A stretch of DNA of 28,478 nt from Prevotella sp. (GTDB lineage: Bacteria; Bacteroidota; Bacteroidia; Bacteroidales; Bacteroidaceae). Below are positions 16,899-24,527 of the stretch, piece after piece. The position numbers and the translations under genes were made by a program. Location of the stretch: contig JAILAA010000071.1 of the NCBI GenBank assembly GCA_024681875.1, positions 1 to 28,478 on the forward strand, given 5' to 3'. The notes beneath the pieces are model-generated. The model did not search any database and was not told the origin of the DNA. It saw only the letters and a list, made by a program, of their open reading frames with translations. The first letter of the stretch is position 1, and every line of letters starts with the position of its first letter.

Positions 16899-18279
16899 TC
16901 TGGAGCAACGGGGGCAGGTACTTGCCACTCTCCTCTTTGGTATTGCCATCCTCCTCTTCTTCGGACTGGCCTACCCCCATCATCTTCATTATCAGGAGCA
17001 GTACCAGCTGTTCCTTTTCGACAGTGCCTACGTGTGGGAGATTGTTAGGCTGCCAGGCGGTGTTGTCGACCTGTTGGGGCGCTTCTGCACGCAGTTCTTC
17101 CTTTTTGCCTGGGTGGGGGCAGCTATTATTGCACTCCTGCTCTCAGCAGTGCAGCTCCTGATAATGCGCTTGGCCAAATGGGGATGGCTCTATGGCCTTA
17201 GCTTTGTACCTTCGTTCCTTCTCTGGTTCTTCCTGCTCGACGAGAATGCACTGTTAGGGGGCGTCTGGGCTGTCTTGCTTACGCTGCTCGCTGTCTGGGG
17301 CTTTACTATGTGCCCAAAAGGTTGGACGCGACGCATCGTCATTCTTGTCACCATACCTATCCTCTATTTTTTGGTAGGTCCTTACTGGAATGGTAGCCAT
17401 TACCATCGTTACCCGACAGTATGCCCTACACTGCTTTATGTAGCATGGCTGTCTGCCATCATCCTTCCACTCCTTGTGCGTACTTTCCACCACCCCAAGA
17501 CCTCAAAGTCTCAAATAGTCAAATCCACTCTTCTCTGTGCCCTTTGTTTTCTCTGTGGTCTCAGTTTCATCTGGCGGAATAGTAATTTCAAGGCTGAGAA
17601 GGTGATGCAATACGACTTTATGGCTTGCCACCAGCAGTGGAATCGCATATTGGAGACCGTCAATGCCGAGAAACCCAATAACCAGATTGGCGTGACGGTA
17701 CAGAATCTGGCTCTGGCGATGAATGGCAGACTAGCCAGCCACCTGCTCGAATACAACCAGAACGGCATCTTGGGCCTCTTGCCCGATGTCCAGCGCGATG
17801 CCACCAGCCCTCTGCCTACGGCCGAGGCCTTCTATCAGTTAGGTATGATCTCTGTCGCTCAACGTACGGTGTTCGAGGCTCAGGAAGCCATCCTTGACTT
17901 CCAGAAGAGTGCCCGATGCTACAAAAGGCTGGCACAGACCAATCTGATTCTCGGCAACTACGAAGTGGCTCGCAAATATCTCACGGCACTGCAGAAAACC
18001 CTCTTCTACCGCGAATGGGCCAATGAGACCCTGCCGTTGCTGGGCAATGAAGAGGCCATAGCCAAACATCCCGAATACGGACGCCTGCGCCAGTGTGCCT
18101 ACACTGAAGACTTCTATTTCAGCGACCATGTGACCCCTGAGATGCTCGAATGTCTCTATAATCACAATATGGACAACCGGTTGGCCTTTGAATATCTCAT
18201 GGCCTACTATATATTAACGGGCGACCGCGAGGGCTATGAAAAGCTGCTTAAGAATTTAGAATTAAGAATTTCGAATTAA
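16879..18279 (+). CDS. Polytopic inner-membrane protein with helical C-terminal domain (DUF6057-like), copy B
   Basis: A 466-residue paralogue of the protein at 12558-14387. The first 240 residues hold seven or eight hydrophobic segments (VLATLLFGIAILLFFGLAY, AWVGAAIIALLLSAVQLL, LSFVPSFLLWFFLL, IVILVTIPILYFLVG, LLCALCFLCGLSFIW). After them come HQQWNRILETVNAEKPNNQ and TPR-like helices (FYQLGMISVAQRTVFEAQEA; ARCYKRLAQTNLILGNYEVA). An ATG at 16891 is an alternative start; either overlaps the pseudo-kinase stop at 16896-16898. It ends soon after AFEYLMAYYILTGDREGYEK, about where copy A has some 60 further residues, and its last residues (LELRISN) are encoded by an AATTAAGAATT-like repeat, so it may be truncated. 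The CxxCH propeller gene follows after 50 bases. Confidence 0.85.
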   Translation: MSIKMSNLEQRGQVLATLLFGIAILLFFGLAYPHHLHYQEQYQLFLFDSAYVWEIVRLPGGVVDLLGRFCTQFFLFAWVGAAIIALLLSAVQLLIMRLAKWGWLYGLSFVPSFLLWFFLLDENALLGGVWAVLLTLLAVWGFTMCPKGWTRRIVILVTIPILYFLVGPYWNGSHYHRYPTVCPTLLYVAWLSAIILPLLVRTFHHPKTSKSQIVKSTLLCALCFLCGLSFIWRNSNFKAEKVMQYDFMACHQQWNRILETVNAEKPNNQIGVTVQNLALAMNGRLASHLLEYNQNGILGLLPDVQRDATSPLPTAEAFYQLGMISVAQRTVFEAQEAILDFQKSARCYKRLAQTNLILGNYEVARKYLTALQKTLFYREWANETLPLLGNEEAIAKHPEYGRLRQCAYTEDFYFSDHVTPEMLECLYNHNMDNRLAFEYLMAYYILTGDREGYEKLLKNLELRISN

Positions 18280-18325
18280 GAGTTGTCGCCTTCGGCGAGT
18301 AAGAATTATGAATTAAGAATAATTT
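18250..18325. repeat. AT-rich GAATTAAGAATT-type repeat with a small GC hairpin
   Basis: Four near-repeats of AATTAAGAATT or AATTATGAATTAAGAAT flank the palindrome TCGCCTTCGGCGA. This interspersed-repeat style is frequent between genes in Bacteroidota. It supplies the final codons and stop of the upstream gene and separates it from the next start. Confidence 0.6.
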
Positions 18326-18329
18326 TATA

Positions 18330-19835
18330 GTGAAAAAGATTCTATTCACACTGCTCTCTCTCATGCTGCTCACTGCCTGCACTGAAACTGTGAAGGATGC
18401 CAGGCAGGAGACGGTTCAGCCTCAGATATACCCCGATTATGTCGGTGTAACTATACCCGTGAATATTGCTCCGCTCAACTTTTGCATGGCCGATGAGAAC
18501 GCATTGCTGATCGATGCCGTTATAACTGACAGCCACGGGAACGACCTGCACAGCCAAGGCGACGAAGCAGTAGACTTCGACATCGACGACTGGCATGAGC
18601 TGCTTGCCCATAACCGTGGCGACTCGCTCAGCGTGACCGTTTCGGCCAAGTATGATGACGGTTGGCACACCTATCGGCCTTTCTCCATCTATGTCAGTCC
18701 CGATAGCATCGACTACGGCCTCTGTTACCGTCTTATTGAGCCTGGCTATGAGGTGTGGAGCAAGATGGGCATTTACGAGCGCGACCTCTCTACATTCGAT
18801 GAGCGCGCGCTCATCGAGAATACCCAGTTCGAGGGTTGCGTCAACTGCCACAGCTTCAACCGCGGTAATCCCGCCGACATGAGCCTTCATATCCGCGGTT
18901 CGCACGGAGCCACGTTGCTTCGCCATAACGGTGGCCCTATCACTGCTTACAATACCAAGACCGACCAGACCCTCGGCTTCTGTGTCTATCCCTACTGGCA
19001 TCCTTCAGGCCGCTATATCGCTTATTCCACTAATGCCACGAGTCAGCTGTTCCATAGTGCCGACCCCAACCGCATTGAGGTGTTTGATACTGCTTCCGAC
19101 ATCCAGGTCTATGACGTCGAGAATAATGAACTGTTGCTTTCACCCTTGCTCAAGCAAGATACCATCTATGAGACCTATCCCGTCTTTTCGCACGATGGCC
19201 GTTCCCTCTATTTCTGTGCCGCCCGCGCCCTTCCTGAGGGTAGTCATCAGCTCGACTCCATACATTATAACCTCTGCCGCATCGATTTTGACCCTGCCAC
19301 TGGCACATTCGGAAATCAGATAGATACCATTATCGATGCTGCGCATGGCGCACCCCTCTCCTTCGGGGAGGGAACGGGGACGGGGCTTTCCATCTCCTTC
19401 CCCCGGCCCTCCTACGACGGACGTTTCCTTTGCTATACTGTCTCCAACTATGGACAGTTCAGCATCTGGCATCATGAGGCCGATCTTTGGCTGCTTGACC
19501 TTGCTACGGGAGAGAGCCGTCCCATGGACGGTGCAAACAGCGACGACACCGAGTCATTCCACAACTGGAGCACGAACTCACGCTGGATTGTGTTCAGCTC
19601 ACGCCGCGACGACGGTCTCTTCACTCGCCCCTATTTCTGTCATGTCGATGCTAAGGGCAATGTCGGCAAGGCCTTTATGCTGCCCCAGCGCAATCCGCGC
19701 CGTTTCTATCGCGATTGTTTCCTGTCCTTCAATGTACCCGATTTCGTCATTGCCCCCACTCGCTTCGACGGCCATGATGCCAGTCATCTTATTAACGATG
19801 ATTATCGAAAGAATTTCGGTGTGAAGAAAAACTAA
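18330..19835 (+). CDS. Lipoprotein with CxxCH motif and PD40/TolB-like propeller, copy B
   Basis: A 501-residue paralogue of the protein at 14395-15945. It starts with GTG; the signal MKKILFTLLSLMLLTAC supports that start. Shared landmarks are IYPDYVGVTIPVNIAPLNF, the YRLIEPGYEVWSKM helix, C170-VN-C173-H174, and propeller repeats YPYWHPSGRYIAYSTN, YPVFSHDGRSLYFC, FPRPSYDGRFLCY and HNWSTNSRWIVFSSRRDDG. Relative to copy A it carries about 11 extra residues between DAA and PR (PLSFGEGTGTGLS), encoded by a GC-rich palindrome. Last gene of the pseudo-kinase operon. The close match between copies at the CxxCH site suggests it is under selection; haem binding itself is unproven. Confidence 0.85.
   Translation: MKKILFTLLSLMLLTACTETVKDARQETVQPQIYPDYVGVTIPVNIAPLNFCMADENALLIDAVITDSHGNDLHSQGDEAVDFDIDDWHELLAHNRGDSLSVTVSAKYDDGWHTYRPFSIYVSPDSIDYGLCYRLIEPGYEVWSKMGIYERDLSTFDERALIENTQFEGCVNCHSFNRGNPADMSLHIRGSHGATLLRHNGGPITAYNTKTDQTLGFCVYPYWHPSGRYIAYSTNATSQLFHSADPNRIEVFDTASDIQVYDVENNELLLSPLLKQDTIYETYPVFSHDGRSLYFCAARALPEGSHQLDSIHYNLCRIDFDPATGTFGNQIDTIIDAAHGAPLSFGEGTGTGLSISFPRPSYDGRFLCYTVSNYGQFSIWHHEADLWLLDLATGESRPMDGANSDDTESFHNWSTNSRWIVFSSRRDDGLFTRPYFCHVDAKGNVGKAFMLPQRNPRRFYRDCFLSFNVPDFVIAPTRFDGHDASHLINDDYRKNFGVKKN
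19351..19412 (+). repeat. GC-rich palindromic element inserted in the copy B propeller gene
   Basis: CCCTCTCC (19354-19361) pairs with GGGGAGGG (19365-19372), one G-T pair, around TTC. It is followed by GGGACGGGGC and a C-rich stretch that shares TCCCCCGGCCC with the rsgA element. The 33 or so extra bases are absent from paralogue A at the same place, which is direct evidence of insertion or expansion. Right boundary uncertain. Confidence 0.6.
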
Positions 19836-19940
19836 CGGATAATCAATTATTTTTTGTTTGTTTTGTCTCTTTTGTGACAAATGATACATGGAATAAAAAA
19901 TAAGATGCAATTTTAGAGGGTTCATTATAGAATAAGTTAT

Positions 19941-19948
19941 TATCTTTG
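19941..19948 (+). promoter_or_regulatory. Promoter -7 box of small RNA copy 2
   Basis: TATCTTTG, identical to the box of copy 1 and at nearly the same distance from the conserved block. No clear TTG at -33, and the tandem operator repeats of copy 1 are absent, so the two copies are probably regulated differently. Confidence 0.6.
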
Positions 19949-19951
19949 TCG

Positions 19952-20037
19952 CAGTTTTTCAGGTTAGTTACAGATAGTTAGTAGTTCGTTTTGACGGCAT
20001 CGTTCTTTTGAGCGCAAGAGGGCGATGCCGTTTTTTT
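19952..20037 (+). ncRNA. Paralogous small RNA copy 2, free-standing
   Basis: Begins with the same 41 bases as copy 1 (19952-19992) and ends in a hairpin of the same architecture plus a seven-T run. Outer-stem changes are compensatory: a G-C pair becomes A-T and an A-T pair becomes G-C. No gene follows on this strand before the convergent M16 peptidase gene, so it cannot be a leader for a downstream mRNA. This is the best argument that the RNA acts in trans. It starts about 115 bases after the copy B propeller gene. Confidence 0.75.
19994..20037 (+). terminator. Intrinsic terminator of small RNA copy 2
   Basis: ACGGCATCG (19994-20002) pairs with CGATGCCGT (20023-20031); an inner stem CTTTTG/CAAGAG (one G-T pair) closes the same AGCG loop as in copy 1. 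TTTTTTT follows. Confidence 0.85.
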
Positions 20038-20165
20038 AGAAATAAGCTCGTAGAAGTACGGGCAATTTCAGAACTTTATATTGTTTGGGAAGCTTGGGCT
20101 TGTGAAGGTCCAGGCTTTAATTTTGAATATGCGCAGTCTAACTCCAATACTCCAATGGGACAACA
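20038..20165. other. Intergenic stretch with no supported gene
   Basis: Between small RNA copy 2 and the M16 terminator. A TAATTTTG word at 20118-20125 resembles a -7 box but has no spaced TTG and nothing to drive. The remaining part of the 427-base gap (19836-20262) is described under the small RNA and terminator entries. Confidence 0.5.
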
Positions 20166-20200
20166 GAAAACAGGCAGGGGCAAATTCCCTGCCTGTTTTC
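20166..20200 (-). terminator. Terminator of the tyrS-M16 operon (bidirectional in form)
   Basis: GAAAACAGGCAGGG (20166-20179) pairs perfectly with CCCTGCCTGTTTTC (20187-20200) around a 7-base loop. A/T runs at both edges let it serve either strand. It lies about 60 bases past the M16 stop. Confidence 0.8.
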
Positions 20201-20262
20201 CGATTTCCTTCTGGGTCGGTAAAATGCCCCAATATGCAACGAAATGATGGAAGACCAGCTTG

Positions 20263-23076
20263 TTACTCGGGCAGCATGACTACCTCCACGTGGTTGCCAC
20301 TGCCAAGTATCTTTTCGCGGATGAAGCGGCTGAGCGACTCGGGCGTCAGGGCCTCGACAGTCTTCTTGTAGTCGTTGTAGCGGTCCAACTTGAAGGTACG
20401 CCACTGGTCGATGACGTTCATCCAGTAGCTGTTGGTCTTGGCGTCGATGTCAATCTGCTTCAGCATATAGTCCTTCACCTTCTGCAACTGTTCGGGGTCG
20501 ATGCTCTTAGCAGCCCCCTCGATGCCCTCGCGGATGAGGCGCAGGGCAATCTCGCTCTTGTCGGGGTTCATCGGGCAATAGGCCTGCAGCAGCATCATAG
20601 GCTTGGAGCCGCGCAGGTTGAAGTTGCCGGATGCGCCACAGCTGTAGGCGGCACTCTCGTCCTCACGGATGGTCTTCAGGTAGATCATTGAGAGAATCTG
20701 TCCTGTAGCGTCGATCTTCACGATGTTGTCGAGCGTGTAGGGTGCCTCGGCGCTCCATATCTCCACGTCAATGGCCTTCGGGCTCTCGCTCTTCATAGTG
20801 AAGTGGTTCTTTACCTCGCCCTTGACGATGGTCTGCACGTCGATGGGCTTATCGGCTTTCTCGCCCGTGGCAGGCAGTGATGCGATGTACTGTTCGATGA
20901 GCGGACGAATGGTCTCCTCGTCAAACTTGCCTACGAAGGCGAAAGTGAAGACACCAGCGTTGCGATAGCGCTCCTTGGCAATCTCGAGGATGCGGTCGTA
21001 ATCGACGTTGGGCAGATCCTTCACGTCGATAGTGTTGTATCGGGGATTGTGTCCGTAGAGCGTGGCAGAGAGCGAGTCGCTGTAGACCATGTCGGGCGAC
21101 AGTGACTTGTTCTTCAGGGCCATGTCGAGTTGTGTCATCAGGTTCTGGAACTGCTTCTCGTCCTTGCTGACGTTGGTGAAGTAGAGGTGGACCATTTGGA
21201 ACATCGTCTCCATGTCCTTCGGCGTAGAGTGTGCCGTGCAGTACTGGCGTTGTTCGGTCAGCGAGAGGTCGGCGTTGGCCACCTTACCAGCGAGGGCCTT
21301 GCTCAGCTCCGTGCTGGAGAAAGCACCGAGGCCGCTCATGCCGATGACCTCGTCGAACACTTTCAGGCTTGAGAAATCTTTGCTGCCGTAGAGACCCTTG
21401 CCGCCGTCGGCCCAGGCCTTCATCTGCACCTCGTCGTCCTTGTAGTCAGTAGGCATGAGGATAACGGTAGCACCGTTGCTGAGCTTCAGCTCTTTATAGC
21501 CGAACTGCTTGTCGGTGGTCTCGCTGACGATGGTGCCCTTCTCAGGCATTTCGCTGATGAGGGGCTCGTCCTTCACGTTGTCCACGTAGGCAGTAATCTC
21601 CTCGGCGCGGGCCTTGGCCACAGCAGCCTTCATGTCTTCCTCAGTGGGATAGGTCAGGCCGTCGGCTTCGCGTGCCCACTCCATGACGATGAAGTTCTTG
21701 TCCGAGTTGCTGATCATCTCAGGCAGGGCCATATTGATGACGTCGACGGGAATGCTGGGTGCAATAGCCTGCATGATCTGGTACAGGTCCTCAATGGCGG
21801 GGATGGGCTCGTTGGTGAGGAAGTTGTCGCGGTACTGGTCGCCGAAGTCATCGTTGGTGATCTTGGCGCGGTTGGTGTACTGCTTCTCCAAGCCGCTGAG
21901 GTAGTCGGCCTTGGCGCGCTCATACTCGGTAGCGGTGAAACCGAACTCGGCAGCACGGCGTGCCTCGCGAACCATAGCGGTAAGCGTCTCCATGTCGCGG
22001 CCCTCCTTGGGAACGCCCATCATCTGGAAGGCGCCCTTCGTGGAGGCCAGCAGATAGTCGTCGTCATCGCCCATGGCTTGCAGGAAGGGGCAGTCGGGAT
22101 CGTTGGTCAGCTCCTGCAGACGGGCGTTGAACATGTTCGAGAGCACGGCCTTCACGTAGATCTCAAGCAGGTAGTCCATGTTCTTCTTCTCCTCTGGCTT
22201 GGTGTTGTCGTGCTTCATGAAGAGCAGAATCTGGTTCATCTGCTGCTCCTTGTCCTTCTCGAAGACGTAGATGGCCTCATCGTTGTCGGGCACCTCCTCG
22301 GGAATGACCTTCGGGGCCTTCGGATTGACCTTGATGCCGCCGAACAGCTCTTTGATCTTTGCCTCGAAGTGGTCTACGTCGATGTCACCCACCACGATGA
22401 TGGCCTGGTTGTCAGGACGGTACCACTTCTGGTAATAAGCTTTCAGCTCCTTCGGCTTGAAGTTTTCGACGACGCTCATCAAGCCGATGGGCATACGCTC
22501 GCCGTACTTCGAGCCGGGATAAATTTTTGGCAGGGCGCGCTGAATCATGCGCATCGACGGGCCTTCGCCTAAGCGATACTCATTATGGATGACGTCGCGC
22601 TCCTTCTCTATCTCCTTCTTGTCCAACAGCAGACCGTTGCTCCAGTCCTTGAGGATGAACATGCAGGAGTCAAGTGCCGACTGGCGCGCAGTGGGCACGT
22701 TGCAGACACGGTAGACGGTCTGGTCGATGCTGGTGTAGGCATTGAGGTCGCTGCCGAACTCCACGCCTAAGGAGCGGGTGAACTCGATGAGGTCGTTGCC
22801 CTTGAAGTGCTCAGAGCCGTTGAAGGCCATGTGCTCGAGGAAGTGTGCCAGTCCGCGCTGGCTCTCCTCCTCCTGGATGGAACCCACGCGCTGTGCGATG
22901 TAGAAATTGGCCACGTGCTCCGGCCACTCGTTGTGGCGGATGTAGTAGGTCAGTCCGTTGTCAAGCTTGCCGATGCGCACATCCTTGTCAATGGGGATGG
23001 GCGGCATGGCCTCCTGTGCCATCATCGTTGTGACGGCCATCAGCAAGAACAATGCTGCTGCGAAAAACTTTTTCAT
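20263..23076 (-). CDS. M16-family zinc metallopeptidase (pitrilysin-like), exported
   Basis: A 937-residue peptidase with signal peptide (MKKFFAAALFLLMAVTTMMAQ), so it acts in the periplasm or envelope. The inverted zinc motif is H78-FLE81-H82, with E159 in EIEKERDVIHNEYRL at the expected spacing as third ligand. Active M16 domain is followed by three further M16-fold domains (KAYYQKWYRPDNQAIIVVGDI marks the end of the first; FAFVGKFDEETIRPLIEQYIASLP lies in the last), giving the usual four-domain full-length protein. M16 enzymes of this size degrade short unstructured peptides inside a closed chamber. It starts 12 bases after tyrS and shares its promoter. A link to peptide uptake through the nearby SusCD system is conceivable but only by proximity. 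Confidence 0.95.
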   Translation of the reverse strand: MKKFFAAALFLLMAVTTMMAQEAMPPIPIDKDVRIGKLDNGLTYYIRHNEWPEHVANFYIAQRVGSIQEEESQRGLAHFLEHMAFNGSEHFKGNDLIEFTRSLGVEFGSDLNAYTSIDQTVYRVCNVPTARQSALDSCMFILKDWSNGLLLDKKEIEKERDVIHNEYRLGEGPSMRMIQRALPKIYPGSKYGERMPIGLMSVVENFKPKELKAYYQKWYRPDNQAIIVVGDIDVDHFEAKIKELFGGIKVNPKAPKVIPEEVPDNDEAIYVFEKDKEQQMNQILLFMKHDNTKPEEKKNMDYLLEIYVKAVLSNMFNARLQELTNDPDCPFLQAMGDDDDYLLASTKGAFQMMGVPKEGRDMETLTAMVREARRAAEFGFTATEYERAKADYLSGLEKQYTNRAKITNDDFGDQYRDNFLTNEPIPAIEDLYQIMQAIAPSIPVDVINMALPEMISNSDKNFIVMEWAREADGLTYPTEEDMKAAVAKARAEEITAYVDNVKDEPLISEMPEKGTIVSETTDKQFGYKELKLSNGATVILMPTDYKDDEVQMKAWADGGKGLYGSKDFSSLKVFDEVIGMSGLGAFSSTELSKALAGKVANADLSLTEQRQYCTAHSTPKDMETMFQMVHLYFTNVSKDEKQFQNLMTQLDMALKNKSLSPDMVYSDSLSATLYGHNPRYNTIDVKDLPNVDYDRILEIAKERYRNAGVFTFAFVGKFDEETIRPLIEQYIASLPATGEKADKPIDVQTIVKGEVKNHFTMKSESPKAIDVEIWSAEAPYTLDNIVKIDATGQILSMIYLKTIREDESAAYSCGASGNFNLRGSKPMMLLQAYCPMNPDKSEIALRLIREGIEGAAKSIDPEQLQKVKDYMLKQIDIDAKTNSYWMNVIDQWRTFKLDRYNDYKKTVEALTPESLSRFIREKILGSGNHVEVVMLPE

Positions 23077-23088
23077 ATACCTATAATA

Positions 23089-24384
23089 TTATTGAACGGT
23101 GACGAGGTAATAGTTCTTCTTGCCACGCTGCACGAGCAGATACTTGGCGTCGATGAGGTCGTCGGCCGTGATGGCGCGGTCGTCAGTTAGTTTCTCCTTG
23201 TTCAGGCTGAGGGCGCCGCTCTTCAGGAACTCGCGAATCTCGCGCTTACTGCTGAAGACATTAGCGGTAGCCGTGAAGAGCTCGCTGGCCACCTGGCCCA
23301 GCTGGTCCTTCTGGATGGTGAACTGCGGTACACCGTCGAACACGTCAAGGAAGGTCTGCTCGTCCAACTTCTGCAGCGCCTCCTTCGTGGCCTTGCCAAA
23401 GAGGATGTTGCTAGCCTCAATGGCCATGTCGAGGGCTTCCTGCGAGTGCACCATGATGGTTGTCTCCTCGGCCAGACGCTTCTGCAGGATGCGGCGTCCC
23501 GGGTCTTGCTTGTGCTCTTCGATAAGGGCATCGATGGTCTCCTTCTCCAACGAGGTGAAGATCTTGATGTAGCGCTCGGCGTCGTCGTCGCTGACGTTCA
23601 GCCAGAACTGATAGAACTTGTAGGGCGTGGTGCGCTTCGGGTCAAGCCAGATGTTGCCGCTCTCGGTCTTGCCGAACTTCTTGCCGTCGCTTTTCGTGAT
23701 GAGCGGGCAGGTGAGGGCGAAGGTCTCGACGTCGTTGCCCAGGGTGCGACGGATGAGCTCCGTGCCCGTGGTCATGTTGCCCCACTGGTCGTTGCCGCCT
23801 AACTGCAGCTTCACGCCGTAGTGCTGATAGAGGTAGAGGAAGTCGTAGCCCTGCAAGAGCTGGTATGTGAACTCGGTGAACGAAAGACCGTCGCGAGCTG
23901 TGCCGTTGAGGCGCTGCTGCACGCTCTCCTTCGCCATCATATAGTTCACGGTGATGTGCTTGCCCACCTCGCGGGCAAAGTCGAGGAAGGTGAAGTCCTT
24001 CATCCAGTCGTAGTTGTTCACCATCAAGGCAGCGTTCTCGTCCTTGCTTTCGAAGTCGAGGAACTTGGCCACCTGAGCCTTGATGCACTCCTGGTTGTGG
24101 CGCAGCGTCTCGTCGTTCAGCAGGTTGCGCTCCTGGCTCTTGCCGCTGGGGTCGCCAATCATACCGGTTGCTCCACCCACGAGGATGACGGGCCTGTGGC
24201 CGCAGCGCTGCAAGTGACGTAGCATCATAATGCCGCAGAGATGGCCGATGTGCAGTGAGTCTGCCGTCGGGTCGGTGCCGAGATAAGCCGTCACCATTTC
24301 CTTCTCTAACAATTCTTCTGTGCCAGGCATCATCTGTGCCAGCATACCACGCCAGCGGAGTTCTTCTACAAAGTTTTTTCTCAT
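23089..24384 (-). CDS. tyrS: Tyrosine--tRNA ligase
   Basis: Charges tRNA-Tyr in the cytoplasm. 431 residues, the normal size for the bacterial TyrS type with C-terminal S4 domain. Class I signatures are present: HIGH at residues 45-48 ([13 protein letters not shown]), the substrate-binding [12 protein letters not shown] near 196-207, and KFGKT at 236-240 as the KMSKS equivalent. The S4-like RNA-binding tail covers about 360-431 ([19 protein letters not shown]). First gene of a two-gene unit with the M16 peptidase; its own promoter lies about 65 bases upstream. Confidence 0.97.
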   Translation of the reverse strand: MRKNFVEELRWRGMLAQMMPGTEELLEKEMVTAYLGTDPTADSLHIGHLCGIMMLRHLQRCGHRPVILVGGATGMIGDPSGKSQERNLLNDETLRHNQECIKAQVAKFLDFESKDENAALMVNNYDWMKDFTFLDFAREVGKHITVNYMMAKESVQQRLNGTARDGLSFTEFTYQLLQGYDFLYLYQHYGVKLQLGGNDQWGNMTTGTELIRRTLGNDVETFALTCPLITKSDGKKFGKTESGNIWLDPKRTTPYKFYQFWLNVSDDDAERYIKIFTSLEKETIDALIEEHKQDPGRRILQKRLAEETTIMVHSQEALDMAIEASNILFGKATKEALQKLDEQTFLDVFDGVPQFTIQKDQLGQVASELFTATANVFSSKREIREFLKSGALSLNKEKLTDDRAITADDLIDAKYLLVQRGKKNYYLVTVQ

Positions 24385-24448
24385 CTATGTATTATGTTTA
24401 TTTGTGATAATTATTCGTAGGAAAATGTTCTGCTTTCATTTAGCGCTG

Positions 24449-24478
24449 CAAAGGTACGAATAAGCAAGCGAAAAGCAA
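24449..24478 (-). promoter_or_regulatory. Promoter for tyrS-M16
   Basis: On the minus strand TTG (24476-24478), a 19-base spacer, then TACCTTTG (24449-24456). The -33 element lies inside the hairpin that ends the upstream operon. Confidence 0.7.
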
Positions 24479-24507
24479 AAGAAAATTGTTTTTTTCTTTT
24501 GCTTTTC
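24470..24507 (-). terminator. Probable terminator after the ECF sigma operon
   Basis: GAAAAGCAAAAGAAAA (24470-24485) pairs perfectly over 16 bases with 24492-24507. AT-rich, and about 20 bases past the barrel gene stop. The following T run on this strand is weak, so termination may be partial. Confidence 0.55.
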
Positions 24508-24527
24508 CTTGGTATTTCAAGTCTGAC

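Noticed and set aside
19336..19824. Plus-strand frame of 162 residues inside the copy B propeller gene
   Set aside because: Frame-shifted shadow; the annotated frame has a signal peptide, CxxCH and propeller motifs shared with its paralogue.
20118..20125. TAATTTTG box as a promoter
   Set aside because: No TTG at the right spacing and only a terminator downstream.
20008..20247. Open frame of 79 residues after small RNA copy 2
   Set aside because: It runs through the small RNA terminator and the M16 terminator hairpin, has no promoter match and no recognisable domain.
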